Of a DNA stretch of 64,000 nucleotides, positions 12,839 to 23,000 are shown piece after piece (the stretch's first letter is position 1; each line of letters begins with the position of its first letter). Under the pieces are notes generated by a model that did no database searches, was not told the DNA's origin, and worked only from the letters and a program-made list of their open reading frames with translations. The stretch is from Limnanthes douglasii subsp. nivea (taxonomy: Eukaryota > Streptophyta > Magnoliopsida > Brassicales > Limnanthaceae): assembly GCA_036936605.1 (NCBI GenBank), contig JAUPFV010000003.1, forward strand, positions 102,557,278 through 102,621,277. Reading direction: 5' to 3'. Made by a program: the position numbers and the translations under genes.

Positions 12839-13004
12839 GGTTGGGGTTTATCACTTAGTTTTTGTTTTTAACATTTTTTGTGTACACCTTGTGAAGTAAT
12901 TATACCATAGGTTTGTTTTTGTTAAACTTTTGAGTCTTGAAAATCTACTATGCTTTGTAAAAGTAATCAGTATGGTAACTCTTTCACCGTATATTTTCCC
13001 TCAT

Positions 13005-13490
13005 CCTTTTAAATATGAGAATTGTTATTATTCTTATCTTGCACAAGATATTGTTAATTCCCTTACATGTTTTGATATGAGAATTGTTATTATTCTTATC
13101 TCGCATAAGTTATTGTTAATTCCCTATTCCAAATGTTTTCTTTAACAATTTTCATATGAAAATTACTATTCTTAACTTAACTCTCTGCTCTAAACTTTTA
13201 ATATAAAAATTGATATACTTGACTTTTGTAAAAAGTTTTTACTTTCTTCTCCAAACCTTTTTATATGAAAAAATTTATACGTAGTTTTTATAAAAGACTC
13301 TTAATTCTCTCCTCCAGACATTTTCATATGAAAGATTTTATACTTAATTTTTACAAAAGACTTTTAATTTTGTGCTCAGAACTTTTTCATATGAAATTTT
13401 GTATACTTTGTTAATATTAAGATTCTCAATTCTCTCATCCAAACATTTTCATATGAAAGCTTTTATACTTAATTTCTAAAAAATATTTTT
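13005..13490. repeat. Diverged tandem array, about 62-bp period
   Basis: About eight units are marked by a core like TTTTCATATGAAA, near 13011, 13071, 13150, 13196, 13258, 13320, 13385 and 13446. The array lies between the 3' ends of the convergent antisense gene and pol. Tandem repeats at this place are typical of Tat/Ogre-type elements. Confidence 0.75.
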
Positions 13491-13735
13491 GTTGGAAGAT
13501 CATTCTGATCCAAAAGAGGATAAAAACTGTGACCCATTATTCGTTAGAAAACCCTTCTAGTTTGAAAAGATAAAAAGTGTAGACCAACATTCGTTGGAAG
13601 ACCCCTGTTGGTCCAAAAAGATAAAAATTATAGACCAACATTCGTTGGAATACCCTTCCGATCCAAAAAGATGAAAATTGTAGACCAACATTCCTTGGAA
13701 GACCCTTCCGGTCCAAAAACCGAAAATTGTATAAG
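13491..13735. repeat. Tandem array, five units of about 51 bp
   Basis: Units start at 13491, 13543, 13593, 13644 and 13694. The shared core is TAGACCAACATTCGTTGGAA followed by a CCNATCCAAAAAGAT-like stretch. It adjoins the 62-bp array but has a different sequence. Confidence 0.85.
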
Positions 13736-13786
13736 TTGTTTTAAGATGGCAAAGAAAAATTATATATAAGTCAGTTATTAGGGTAC

Positions 13787-13823
13787 CTCATTAAAACCTT
13801 CCTGCGCCACCATGGTAGGAAAT
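13787..13823 (-). other. Conserved block downstream of pol (Tat-1 copy)
   Basis: On the minus strand it reads TTTCCTACCATGGTGGCGC followed by AGGAAGGTTTTAATGAGG. Nearly the same sequence lies just past the integrase end in Tat-2 (22921-22959) and Tat-3 (45489-45527). It is non-coding and lies between convergent genes. A role in RNA processing or replication is possible but not shown. Confidence 0.7.
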
Positions 13824-13889
13824 AGTATGCCACCAATTCTTACATAGGTTCTCAAAAATATTTACAAACTTACAAATTCATTCTAAATA

Positions 13890-16505
13890 TAATATGAGAT
13901 GCTCAATATTCTATGGGTGGAGAAGATCTCTTCCTTCTTTCTTTTTCAGTCGATATATCTCCGGCTTAACTTTCTTTGTTATCGTATACGGACCCTCCCA
14001 GTTAGGTCCTAACTTACAAAGACGTTTCCCTTTCGTACGAATAAATACTTTTCTCAACACATTGTCCCATGCTTTAAACTCTCTTCGTCTGACTTTGGAA
14101 GCTTATTGACTTCTCATCAGAGTCTGATAGTGTAAAGAATTCAACTCTGTTATTCTTCTTTTTTCTTCTATCAAATCTAACTCTGTACGATTTTCTTTAT
14201 CGTTTGTTTCTTTGGAGTATTCGTTGATTTGATACAAGAGTAATATTACCTCGGATGGAACCACTGCATCAATCCCATAGACTAACAAAAATAATGATTC
14301 TTATGTAGCCGTTCGAAGAGTAGTTATGTATGCTCATAACACTTATTGTAAATAATTTAAACATTTTCCAGCCTTACCTTCCAAATTCGTTTTCAAACCA
14401 TCCATAATTGTTCAGTTAGTAACCTCAACTTGGCCATTTTCTTGCATATGGAAAGGTTCCATGAAGCATTGTTGTATTCCTTTAGAAGCACAAAAAGCCT
14501 TCATTTCTTTGTTATCGAATTGTGGCCTATTATCCATTGTTGTTTTCATTGGAACCCTAAAATTACAACAAATATTAGAAATAATAAACTTGATCACATC
14601 CTTAGATTTTGTTCCTGGTAATGGCTCAGCTTCTACCCACTTGGAAAAATAGTCCACTGCGATAATTATCATTTGTCGTCCTTCTGACCCCATTGGTAAT
14701 GGTCCGACCAGATCAATACCTCATCGGTCAAAGGGTAGCGATTCAGAAATTGATTCAAGAGGTACTCATGGTGTATGGATTGTATTAGCAAATCTTTGGC
14801 AGGTATCACTTTTTGAAGTAACTCATTGGAATCTGAAGATATTGTAAGCCAATAGTACCTTACTAGAAGAACTATTTGTATTAACGTTTTATACCCACAA
14901 TGTGCGGATCCGTCCCCATCATATAATTTTGACAATATCATTTGCAATTCATTTTCTCTTAAACATTGAAGTAAAGGCCGACTAAAAGATTTTCTATACA
15001 ATACTTCTCTAAGGACAATGTAACCATATACCTTAAATCATATTCTTTTGGCCAATACTTTGTCAACATTTAACATATCATTTACCAATAATTCTATAAT
15101 TTAACTACTCTAATCTTTGGATGTGCTTGTATAAATTTGAAAAGCTTCAATAAACCCTTCTACCGACTCTAATTCCCTTGTTATAAAAGGATTTTCTTGT
15201 GTGATAATCTAAGGATACTCCTCGAGATACGAAGTCTTAGCCAAAGAATCAACCACAGAATTTCCAGCCTTATAAACATGCTCGTGTCTGATGCATTTAA
15301 AAACCAACGTTAAAGCATTTAACACCCTCAAATAATTTACTAAATTATATCTTATTACCTCATACCGACTATATGTATGATTTAAAAGAAGTTGTGAGTC
15401 ACTTATCAACCTTAATTTTTTTCGCTACAGATTTTACCAAGTCTCAACCCTGTTAAAGCATCTTCATACTCGGCCTCATTATTTGATGCCTTAAATATGA
15501 AGCGGATTACTTAATATATGGTAATTCCTTTTGGGAAAATCAACTGCACCCCTGCTCCACATCCTGACACGCTTGAACCCCTATCTGTTCGGACTATCCA
15601 CTCTGACCTAAACTTTTCCTCATCAATCTTCATATTGTCTCGTTCATAATTAAACTAAACTATATGTTCTACCAAGGCTTGTGCTTTGATTGTAGTCATA
15701 GGCTCAAATTTAATATCAAAATCTCCATATTCAACATACCATTTAATCATTCTTTCTGATACATCAAGACTTTGTAACATATTTTTCATTGGAAAATGTA
15801 TTCGTACGATGATAGAATGAGTCTGAAAATAAGGTCTTATTTTTCGCGCAACGATTACTAATGCAAGGGCTAATTTCTCTAACTTTAAATACTATTTTCA
15901 GTACCCATAAGACTTTTACTGATAGAATACACTAGCCTTGGGGAATTAGCTTCTTCTCAAATTAAAAAAACACTCAACGTATAACTCGATACTGCTAGGT
16001 AAACGTACAACTTCTCCCCCCAGATTTGGCTTTATTAAAATGTATGGCGAAAAAATATATTCTTCTATTCGATGAAACACCTAAGGACACTCTTGAGTCC
16101 ATTCAAAACAATTTTCTCGTCTCAACACTTGGAATAATGAAGCACACTTCTTTGATGATCTTGCTATGAATCTACTCAAGGCTACCAATCTTCATATTAG
16201 AATTTGTACTTCTTTGATCGTTCGAGGTGGTGCCATAGTGCTCAAAGAATTTGGTTGTATCAAATCAGCTTCTATTCAATGCTCAGTGATTATATATCCA
16301 AGAAATTTTCGGCATCTTACTCAGAACGTACAATTTTCTGAATTCAATTTCAAATTTATCCTTGTCAGGTTAGTGAAAGTTTCTTCTGGATCTTCCAAGT
16401 AGTTCTCATCCCTTGCATTTTTTACTAATATTTCATCGATATATACTTCAATAGTTCTCCTAATCTGAGTCTCAAAAGATTTGTTTACTAACATTGGTGA
16501 ACAGT
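13890..16505 (-). pseudogene. Tat-1 pol remnant: RT tail, RNase H, second RNase H, integrase
   Basis: On the minus strand from the right: a partial reverse transcriptase with active-site box YIDE instead of YIDD (near 16450), RNase H (about 15960-15700), a second RNase H (15650-15209, ending AGNSVVDSLAKTSY), the integrase zinc-finger region (15001-14850) and the core (14693-14412). The core has DYFSKWVEAEPLPGTKS and TMDNRPQFDNKEMKAF, with the usual TDNGPQF altered. The C-terminal part (14288-13895) reads RKVFIRTKGK and GPNWEGPYTI. Stops and frameshifts are frequent. The catalytic half of RT is missing by internal deletion at about 16497. Confidence 0.85.
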
Positions 16506-17119
16506 TGATGGCACAACATGCATTTTAGGCAACCAAGACCTTTCAAAGACTGCATTGTAAGAATTCGGGCCGTCTACCATAATAAATAAGATTGTAACTA
16601 CCTTTTTGAATTTTCCCTGACCTAGCTCAACTCTTCCCTCGAATTCTCTTGCCACTTCAGTTGTTACTTATAGTAAACCCTACAGCTGTCCGATCCGACC
16701 AAAGGATCGTCGGTGGATACTTTGTCTGCCTATAAGTAGTCATAAATATAATATTAGCTCAGTTTCTAGTATCAATCAAAATATTTGTACCTCATCCCCT
16801 GTAAATTCTGCTACAATAACAACCACATCTTTTTGTGGACCAACTACATTGCTCGTGTCATTGTCTTCAAAACATAATATTGGAGATGGATTTCTGTATA
16901 AGTGTGGTGAAGCACCTTCTTGTAACTAAGTTGGTAAGCTAACAAAGCCTCTTTCGAGAATAATTTCATATCCTTGCAATAGTAGCTCCTCCAAAAATTG
17001 TTATTGACTCAAATAAAGCACATAATTCACTAACCTTTCCTCTCATAATCGGCTCTTCCACCATGTGTATGTTGTTTATGTCTGGGTTTGTGTATGTTGT
17101 TTATGTCTGGGTTTTTATC
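16506..17119 (-). pseudogene. Tat-1 protease region remnant
   Basis: The minus strand near 16570-16515 reads YNAVFERSWLPKMHVVPSTVHQC. This corresponds to YNAILGRSWLCRMHAVASTVHQC in Tat-3, just after its aspartic protease. An in-frame link to the RT box follows immediately, which exposes the deletion. The region encoding the protease active site (about 16700-16850) is too decayed for me to confirm a DTG triad. Confidence 0.65.
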
Positions 17120-18892
17120 CTAATTCTCAGTGGAGATATCAAACAAATCAATAGATTCTTCATCAATAGATTTTAATATCATTAAAGTATCTTTTTGATT
17201 CAGAGCATTTTCTTGCTTTGGAGCAACCAAATAATTCTTCTTCACAAATGTTGTCAGCTTCCTATTTTCAATAAAGACTTGTATCTCTTTTTTCAATGCC
17301 ACTCAGTCCTTCTTATCATGACCAATGTCCTCATGACTCACAGTACATATTTCTTTTATTCTCACTTGGATATTGTGTTGGAAATGACTTTTGAAATTGC
17401 ACATGCGGACATGTTCTCTTTTAAATGTTGCTGCACACTCAGCCAGTTCAGCAAAATATGTTGGTTGGATCCATTTGTTTGATATAGGTTGGACATATTG
17501 CTAAGTATTAATAATCGGTGTGTATTCTTTCATTTTTGGAGGTGTATGTATTATTGTTTGATATGGGCCAGACATATTGTTGTGCACAAGAACTCTTTTC
17601 TGACGCTTGTGTTTCTTTCACTAATATTTTTTCTCTACTTAATCCAATAGAGCCCCAAACGTCATAGTTTGTTTTTTAGCAACATTATTGTTCAAAATTA
17701 TCAGAAGTAATCCCATCCGAAAAGCTGTTAGTGTCATTCTATCCTCAAAACTTTCCATGTCCGTTTTTGTCTTGATAAAGCGATTTGTGTATTCCTGGAG
17801 ACTCTCTCCTATCTTTTGCTTACAGTAAATTATCGTATCAACATTCGCGCAAAATTTTTTGCTTCCCACAAAATGCTGACAAAAAATATTCCATAACATA
17901 TCAAATATTTTGATATAACCCTCAGGCAAGCGGTTATACCACTTTGAAGCTGCGTTCTTGAAGGTTTGGGAGAAGGATTTACATATCAATTTGTCATCAT
18001 CATTATAAGTGATCATAAAATCGTTAAACTGTTCGATGTGGTTGTCTGGATCTTCTGTTCCATCAAAAGTTTCTAGCTTTGAGATGTCAAACCACTTAGG
18101 CAGATGCCCGTAAAGAATTTTTGGGAAGATAGGAGATGACCTCCAATTATGGCCCATTCTATACATACTTCCCCAAGGGCCTTCATTCATTGTCGTGTAT
18201 AAACCTTCTTCGGATGGATATATAAACTGATTACTCACACGATATTCAAGATTATGGCTTCCAAAAGGAATATGCATATGAAAATTTGCTTGTTCTTTCC
18301 TGTTAACATTCATAGCTCTATCATTCTCTTTGGACCCAAGTCTTTTTTTCTCCTGTTCATTGTTTTCTTTCCTCGGACCCTTAGCGTGGTGAGATGTCCG
18401 ACGATCATCTTTTTACCTTCTCAAAAAAAAATTCTTGTAATTCTTTATATGTTGATTGTTCCTTTCTGGGGAAAGAGATTCATCCAAATCATATGACGAA
18501 TAATCACTGGAGTAAATTGATTCATAACGATCTTTAGATTTTACCTTTCTCTTCGAGGAATAACGATTTCTTCTATGAGGCGTCTCATCTGTCCGAGGAG
18601 CATTTTCCATGCAATCTTTTTCAGCTACTTGCTCTCTTTGGATTTCAGAGTTGAGCCTTTATGAACTCAGCTTCACTTCTTACTCAGCATTCAATCTTCT
18701 TATCTCTTCCAAAGTTTTTTTCTTTCGAGCTACTAAAACGAATTCTTCTAAAATCTCATCGGCATATTGATCACTGTTATTTCTTTCATTCGTCACAACC
18801 ATTTGATCCTCGGCAAGGATATCTCGAGATGGACCTCCAATCATGTGATTCTTCGTTCCATACTCTAACCCTACAAACAGTTCCATATCCAT
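17120..18892 (-). pseudogene. Tat-1 gag remnant
   Basis: A start near 18892 reads MDMELFVGLEYG. The best-preserved part (18313-17639) has LPKWFDISKLETFDGTEDP, DNHIEQFNDFMITY and FKNAASKWYNRLPEG. These match the retrotransposon gag domain of Tat-3 (LPKRFDNTKIEKYDGSTDP, ALKWYNSLPKG). A lysine/serine-rich segment lies at 18610-18413, and the region near 17302-17120 is the gag C-terminus (MALKKEIQVFIENRK). It encoded the structural protein of the particle. It is broken by stops between these blocks. Confidence 0.85.
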
Positions 18893-19186
18893 TACTCTCA
18901 GTGTGTTTTAATATAAGATTTATGGTTTTGGAAAGATAATTCCAGGTACCAATCGCCTTCCCATAGACGACGTCACTGATGATTCCAGATATTTCTTAGT
19001 GATATTTTCTATCCTTAATATGTTGGTATGGGGATATCTGTCATAGTTATATTCGTATAATAATATTTTTAGAGAGAGAAATGGAATGAGTAGAGAGAGA
19101 AATAGACAAAAAGAACAAATAAAGTATTCATTGACTAATAATTGGACCATTTTCCCAGCAGGTTGTGTCCTTTATATAATACATGG

Positions 19187-19505
19187 GGCTTTGAACAGTA
19201 CATCGTCCCTCGACTATCGCGTTTGGTGGCAGATAGTCCCTTGACTTTCAAATGTCCGTTGACCGTCCCTGGACTATCTCGTTTGGATAAAGTTAGTCCA
19301 CCAGATCCTCTAATCCATGAGAGGCTGCCACCTGTCACCATAGTCCCCAGATTTTTGTATCACCACTAGTCCTTGAGTTTAGGTCAAACCCAAAATGTAG
19401 AAAATTACAGAAAACTAAACTCAAAGGACTAGTTGTGATACAAAAATCTGGGGACTATGGTGATACAGAAAACTAAACTCAAAGGACTAGTTGTGATACT
19501 AAACT
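19187..19505. mobile_element. Foldback/MITE-like insertion inside the Tat-1 5' LTR
   Basis: Absent from the other Tat-1 LTR. It contains about 40-bp inverted arms (19342-19381 and 19416-19456; core AGTCCCCAGATTTTTGTATC and its complement). A partial direct copy of the right arm lies at 19464-19500. Phrases such as GTCCCTCGACTATC and GTCCCTGGACTATC recur in its left part. No transposase is present, so it is non-autonomous. Target duplications are not clear. Confidence 0.65.
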
Positions 19506-19544
19506 TAAGTGATTCTTTTCACCCCACCTCTTTACTAATTATAA

Positions 19545-19568
19545 ACACACACACACACACACACACAC
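19545..19568. repeat. (AC)n microsatellite
   Basis: About 12 AC units within the Tat-1 5' LTR. The other LTR has only ACACACAC at this place. Confidence 0.9.
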
Positions 19569-19703
19569 TAATTATTACATATAACCCCTTCAACTCACAA
19601 AATTGTCACATTTTGTCCTCAATACTTTATTACATCAAATTGATCCTTTTATTTATTATAGTTAGCTAATTTATCACCATATTTTTCTCCTATTATCAAT
19701 ACC

Positions 19704-20075
19704 TACAGAGACAGATGACCTACATCATATCATCCCCTAGATCATTTCTAATAAAGATAACAAGTTCGTTATGAATATACCTTATGAAACAGAAATCCAC
19801 ACCTTTATTAATACTTTGAACTCCATTAGTATAACTAGAGTTGATGGCTTTAATACCACATTCTTCAAACAATTATGGGCCATCATATTTAAGGACATGT
19901 GTACTACAATTATATCATTTTTCAAAAGTGATCAATTCCCTCGTGGAATCTACGCAACAATAATATGTCTTATACCTACGAAAGAATCACCGAAAACATG
20001 AAATAAGTACAGATCAATCAGTTTGCATACCGAATTCAACATGATTGTATTAAAAATTACAAATGAGACCACTAA
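19704..20075 (+). pseudogene. LINE-C, right part: N-terminal reverse transcriptase
   Basis: Directly after the Tat-1 target duplication the LINE reading resumes. 19771-20001 reads ISITRVDGFNTTFFKQLWAI and FPRGIYATIICLIPTKESPK, matching LINE-B (AAGLDGFNIFFFKSYWSI, IPSGIFATGLFLIPKSSNP). RSISLHTEFN follows, compare RPISLCTMFN. The homology ends near 20075, where Tat-2 sequence begins. The YADD-bearing part is not seen in the window. Confidence 0.8.
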
Positions 20076-20139
20076 ACCCTGAATATATATTGGCATTAAA
20101 AATATGCCATATATTTATTACCCAAAGTTTCAGATTTCT

Positions 20140-22283
20140 TCTTTAAAAAGGCAATAAGGAATGCCAGAAGTACTTCGGCTTCCAAAAGAAGGAGATACTT
20201 TACTTGACTGTGAAAAGGATGAGCTGGTGATGTACCCATAAGTTATTAACTGGCATTTTCAGTTTCCGCTAGACGCAATGATTGTGGAGTATTTTGAGTT
20301 GATCGTCCTCTATCATACGCAAGATACTCCCAATAAATAGTTTACCCTTCTGTCCATTATCATGGATTCTAGACTTGCAAAAATCCCTATTTGTATCATA
20401 GATTACATTTTCCTAACAAAGCTTTCAAAGGGCCCTGTTTTGCCATTCTACTATCTCATCATGAATGACGATCTGAAGATAGTCGATGACCTACTCGAGG
20501 CTGACAAATTTTGGAAAAAAATATTTGTCTTTATATCTGGGGCTTAGAAAAACGGAAAGGAAAATTCCAAGGAGAATCCGTCAAAGCTTAACCTTGTCTC
20601 GAGAGGCAACAGTAAGTTGCTTTCCATTTATTGTTTTTTTATTTCATTTTGTTTGTTTACATATATATATTTATTGCATTTCAGGAATTCTGAGGCGATA
20701 TAAGATTCTCTAAAAAGATGCTATGGAAATTGTTTCGAAGTTAGCTACATGGGCGGAAAAAGAGTGGGGCAATGGTTTCCACTCAACTTTCTTGCCCATC
20801 AACTTTATCAACAGCCATTTATGGTGAATCATACTGGGTGTTAACTTCTAAGAAAATCTGATGGAGTTTCTGAATCCAATTCAGGTTGTGAAGAGACTGG
20901 TAGCGCCTGATGGTAAGAAGATTCTTCTGATTCGGAATAGGTCAGACAGCCATCTTCCCTCAAAGATGAAAGGGAAAAAAATAAAAAAGCAGCTAGCATA
21001 TTTGGTGCTAGCCCTTCAGAAGCTCTGACGCCGCTAAAATAAAAAACAACAACAGAAAAGAACCTCCCCAGTATCGAAGAAGGATAAGAAGTTGAGCCTT
21101 CTCCAAAAAGGAAGAAAACATATGCCTTGAAGAAAAAGAAGAACATATCTAAAAAACTCCACAAAAGAGAGCAAAAAATAAAGTTGTACAAACCGTTCAA
21201 GAGGTTCCTTCCGATGTTGATGAAATTGTTATTGTGGAAGATCAACAGAAAGAAAATGAAGCAGGTGATAAAGAGGGAGACACTTAACAAGGATAGACTG
21301 TTGTAGACAACGATCGAGGTGATGATAAATTTGATCCTGATAACTTCATCAACCTCGATCAATCTCAAGAGCTTGTTAGAGAGGAAGATCCATACGTTCA
21401 AGAACTTCATGACCAACTCCAAAATTATGGTAAAATATCTGCTCCTGTTCTTCCCGAGGCAATTTCACCAGAGGTCTCTTTGCCTCCATCTTCTTCTTCT
21501 CTTATGACGTTTCCTAGTCAAATGGTCATACCTGCCTAAGAGCCATCCGAAGAAGTTGTGCTTGCTCTTTAACTATTTTCCAACCTTGGCACTGTAGCAC
21601 AAAAATTATGCCAAGAAGTTGAATTTTCCCGAGGCCAGTTAGAGCATATGGAAAAGGAGATGGTCCGCTATAAGAAAATTACTTCTGCTTAAAAAACAAA
21701 TGAGGGAAATATTTGGTGACACCGTGGAAAAGAAATTCTATAGATTTCAGCTGGCCAGATCAGAATTCATCAGAGGGCTCATTTATCTCAAGAATCACCT
21801 TAGAGTTGTGCACCGAAAAGAAATAGAAGAGCTCAACACTTCTCATCATAATGAGATAAAAGAGCTCAAATATAAGCACTCTGAAAAATTAGCTAAAGAG
21901 AAACAAAAATACTATGATCTTCAACTTTCACCCAACAAGAGTGAGGATGAGAGGAAAAAGTTGATAGAGGATATGGATGCTCTCAAGGTTCAATTTGATG
22001 AAGAGAAAAGGCTTGTTGTCGCTACTGCTCATAACAAATGTGGGAAGGACATGTTAGCAACCATAAAAAATGCCAAAGAGAAAAAATCTGTTAATCTTCT
22101 TCGCGAAATTCATGCCTCATTCTCAAAGTTGACCTCTCCAACTTTTGGGAGAATATTTCTATTGAAAGTCTCCTCAGCGAAGATTTTGACCCCGTACCTT
22201 CTTCTTCATCCAAAGAGCTAGAATCAGAGGATAGTTCTTCTAACCAAGGGGAGTCTGCCGAGGAGAATCTTGACGAAAAATAA
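20140..22283 (+). pseudogene. Tat-2 antisense gene (gypsy-type transposon domain, coiled coil, acidic tail)
   Basis: 20250-20550 reads NWHFQFPLDAMIVEYFELI, LPFYYLIMNDD and IVDDLLEADKFWKKIFVFISG. These align with the Tat-3 antisense protein (NWGLRFPLDLEIVRYFHLI, IPFYHFNMGDN, AVDDLLESERNWRTQFLFVSG). I recognise this as resembling the Pfam putative gypsy-type transposon (Transposase_28) family. An intron-like gap follows (20612-20684), then LATWAEKEWGNGFHSTF, a lysine-rich part, a coiled coil (21700-22120) and an acidic Ser/Glu tail ending at the TAA at 22281-22283. The N-terminal part is lost at the truncated end. Stops and frameshifts (one near 22135) make it inactive. Confidence 0.75.
20612..20684 (+). 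other. Predicted intron in the Tat-2 antisense gene
   Basis: Donor GTAAGT at 20612 and acceptor TGCATTTCAG ending at 20684 give a 73-nt AT-rich intron. Tat-3 has a 74-nt GT-AG gap at the corresponding place. This placement is inferred from sequence only. Confidence 0.6.
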
Positions 22284-22554
22284 CTTTGCTTTCTATTTCC
22301 CTGTTTATTTTGTATCTGTCATCGAGCTGTTGTAGGATGACTTGAATCTGTTTAAATTTCATTTGTTTTGGTATTAAAAACTTTGTGTGTATTCATCGAA
22401 TTTATGTAATAGCACCTTTATTTCCGTTAATAGTTTTATTATTTTGTATCTAACAAGGCATGGTTGCTTCGAATAATTATATTCAATACAAAGTGTTTTC
22501 AGAAAATATTAACCTTTTAACACAAATAGTGTATTTCAGATGACATATAACTTC

Positions 22555-22760
22555 GAACATTATAGTGCGTTTAAAGAACGTAACACTTCGAAAATGATAG
22601 TGCGTTTAAATAATGTATAATGCGTTTAAAGAACGCAGCAGTTAAAAATGGTAGTGTGTTTAAAGAACATAGCACTTTAGAATGGTAGTGTGTTTAAAGA
22701 ACGTATCACTTTGAAAATGGTAGTGCGTTTAAAGAACGTAGCACTTCGAATATGGTTGTT
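22555..22760. repeat. Tandem array in Tat-2, about 36-bp period
   Basis: Six or seven units share the core TAGTGCGTTTAAAGAACGTA followed by GCACTTCGAAAATGG. They lie between the convergent ends of the antisense gene and pol, as in Tat-1, but the sequence is unrelated to the Tat-1 arrays. Confidence 0.85.
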
Positions 22761-22920
22761 TCTTTGAAAATTGTATACAACACTTTGGAATAATTACTCT
22801 TGGTCAACTTCAAAGATGATCAGTCTTTGACTAGTCACCAAAATAATTTAAATAAGCATACTTAAACAACCATTGGCCAAAAAATAGTTTTATTGATAGC
22901 TTCGAATATTCATATAGCAC

Positions 22921-22959
22921 CTCATTAAAACCTTCATGGGCCAACAGGGTAGGAAATAA
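22921..22959 (-). other. Conserved block downstream of pol (Tat-2 copy)
   Basis: On the minus strand it reads TTTCCTACCCTGTTGGCCC then ATGAAGGTTTTAATGAGG. It matches the blocks in Tat-1 and Tat-3 and sits about 40 bp past the integrase C-terminus. Confidence 0.7.
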
Positions 22960-23000
22960 TGTGCCAATTATTCAAAAAGAAAATTTTCAAAAAAATATTA

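Larger units (their letters stand above)
9729..19698 (-). mobile_element. Tat-1, Ty3/gypsy Tat-lineage LTR retrotransposon inserted in LINE-C
   Basis: LTRs at 9729-10149 and 18977-19698 begin ATATGATCCTAG/TGATGATTCCAG and end CTTATTA/ATTATCA on the plus strand. A perfect 5-bp target duplication ATACC flanks the element (9724-9728, 19699-19703). On the minus strand the order is 5' LTR, gag (18892 down), protease, partly deleted RT, RNase H, second RNase H, integrase (to 13890). A tandem-repeat zone and an opposite-strand gene follow, then the purine-rich tract GACTGGGGGCTAC beside the 3' LTR. Stops are frequent throughout and the LTRs have diverged, so it is old. Confidence 0.9.
18977..19698 (-). 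repeat. Tat-1 5' LTR, enlarged by an insertion
   Basis: Matches 9729-10149 at both ends but is about 300 bp longer because of a foldback insertion (19187-19505) next to the TATA region. Left of it, read on the minus strand, GTGACGTCGTCTATGGGAAGG lies where a primer-binding site is expected. It is a degraded likeness of the Tat-3 site TGGCGACCACAGTGGG. Confidence 0.85.

Noticed and set aside
20841..21422. 193-residue minus-strand hydrophobic frame
   Set aside because: Reverse reading of the lysine/glutamate-rich part of the Tat-2 antisense gene; hydrophobicity is a complement effect.
22555..22760. Regularly spaced repeats that might suggest a CRISPR array
   Set aside because: The units are head-to-tail without unique spacers and lie in a plant retrotransposon; they are ordinary tandem repeats.
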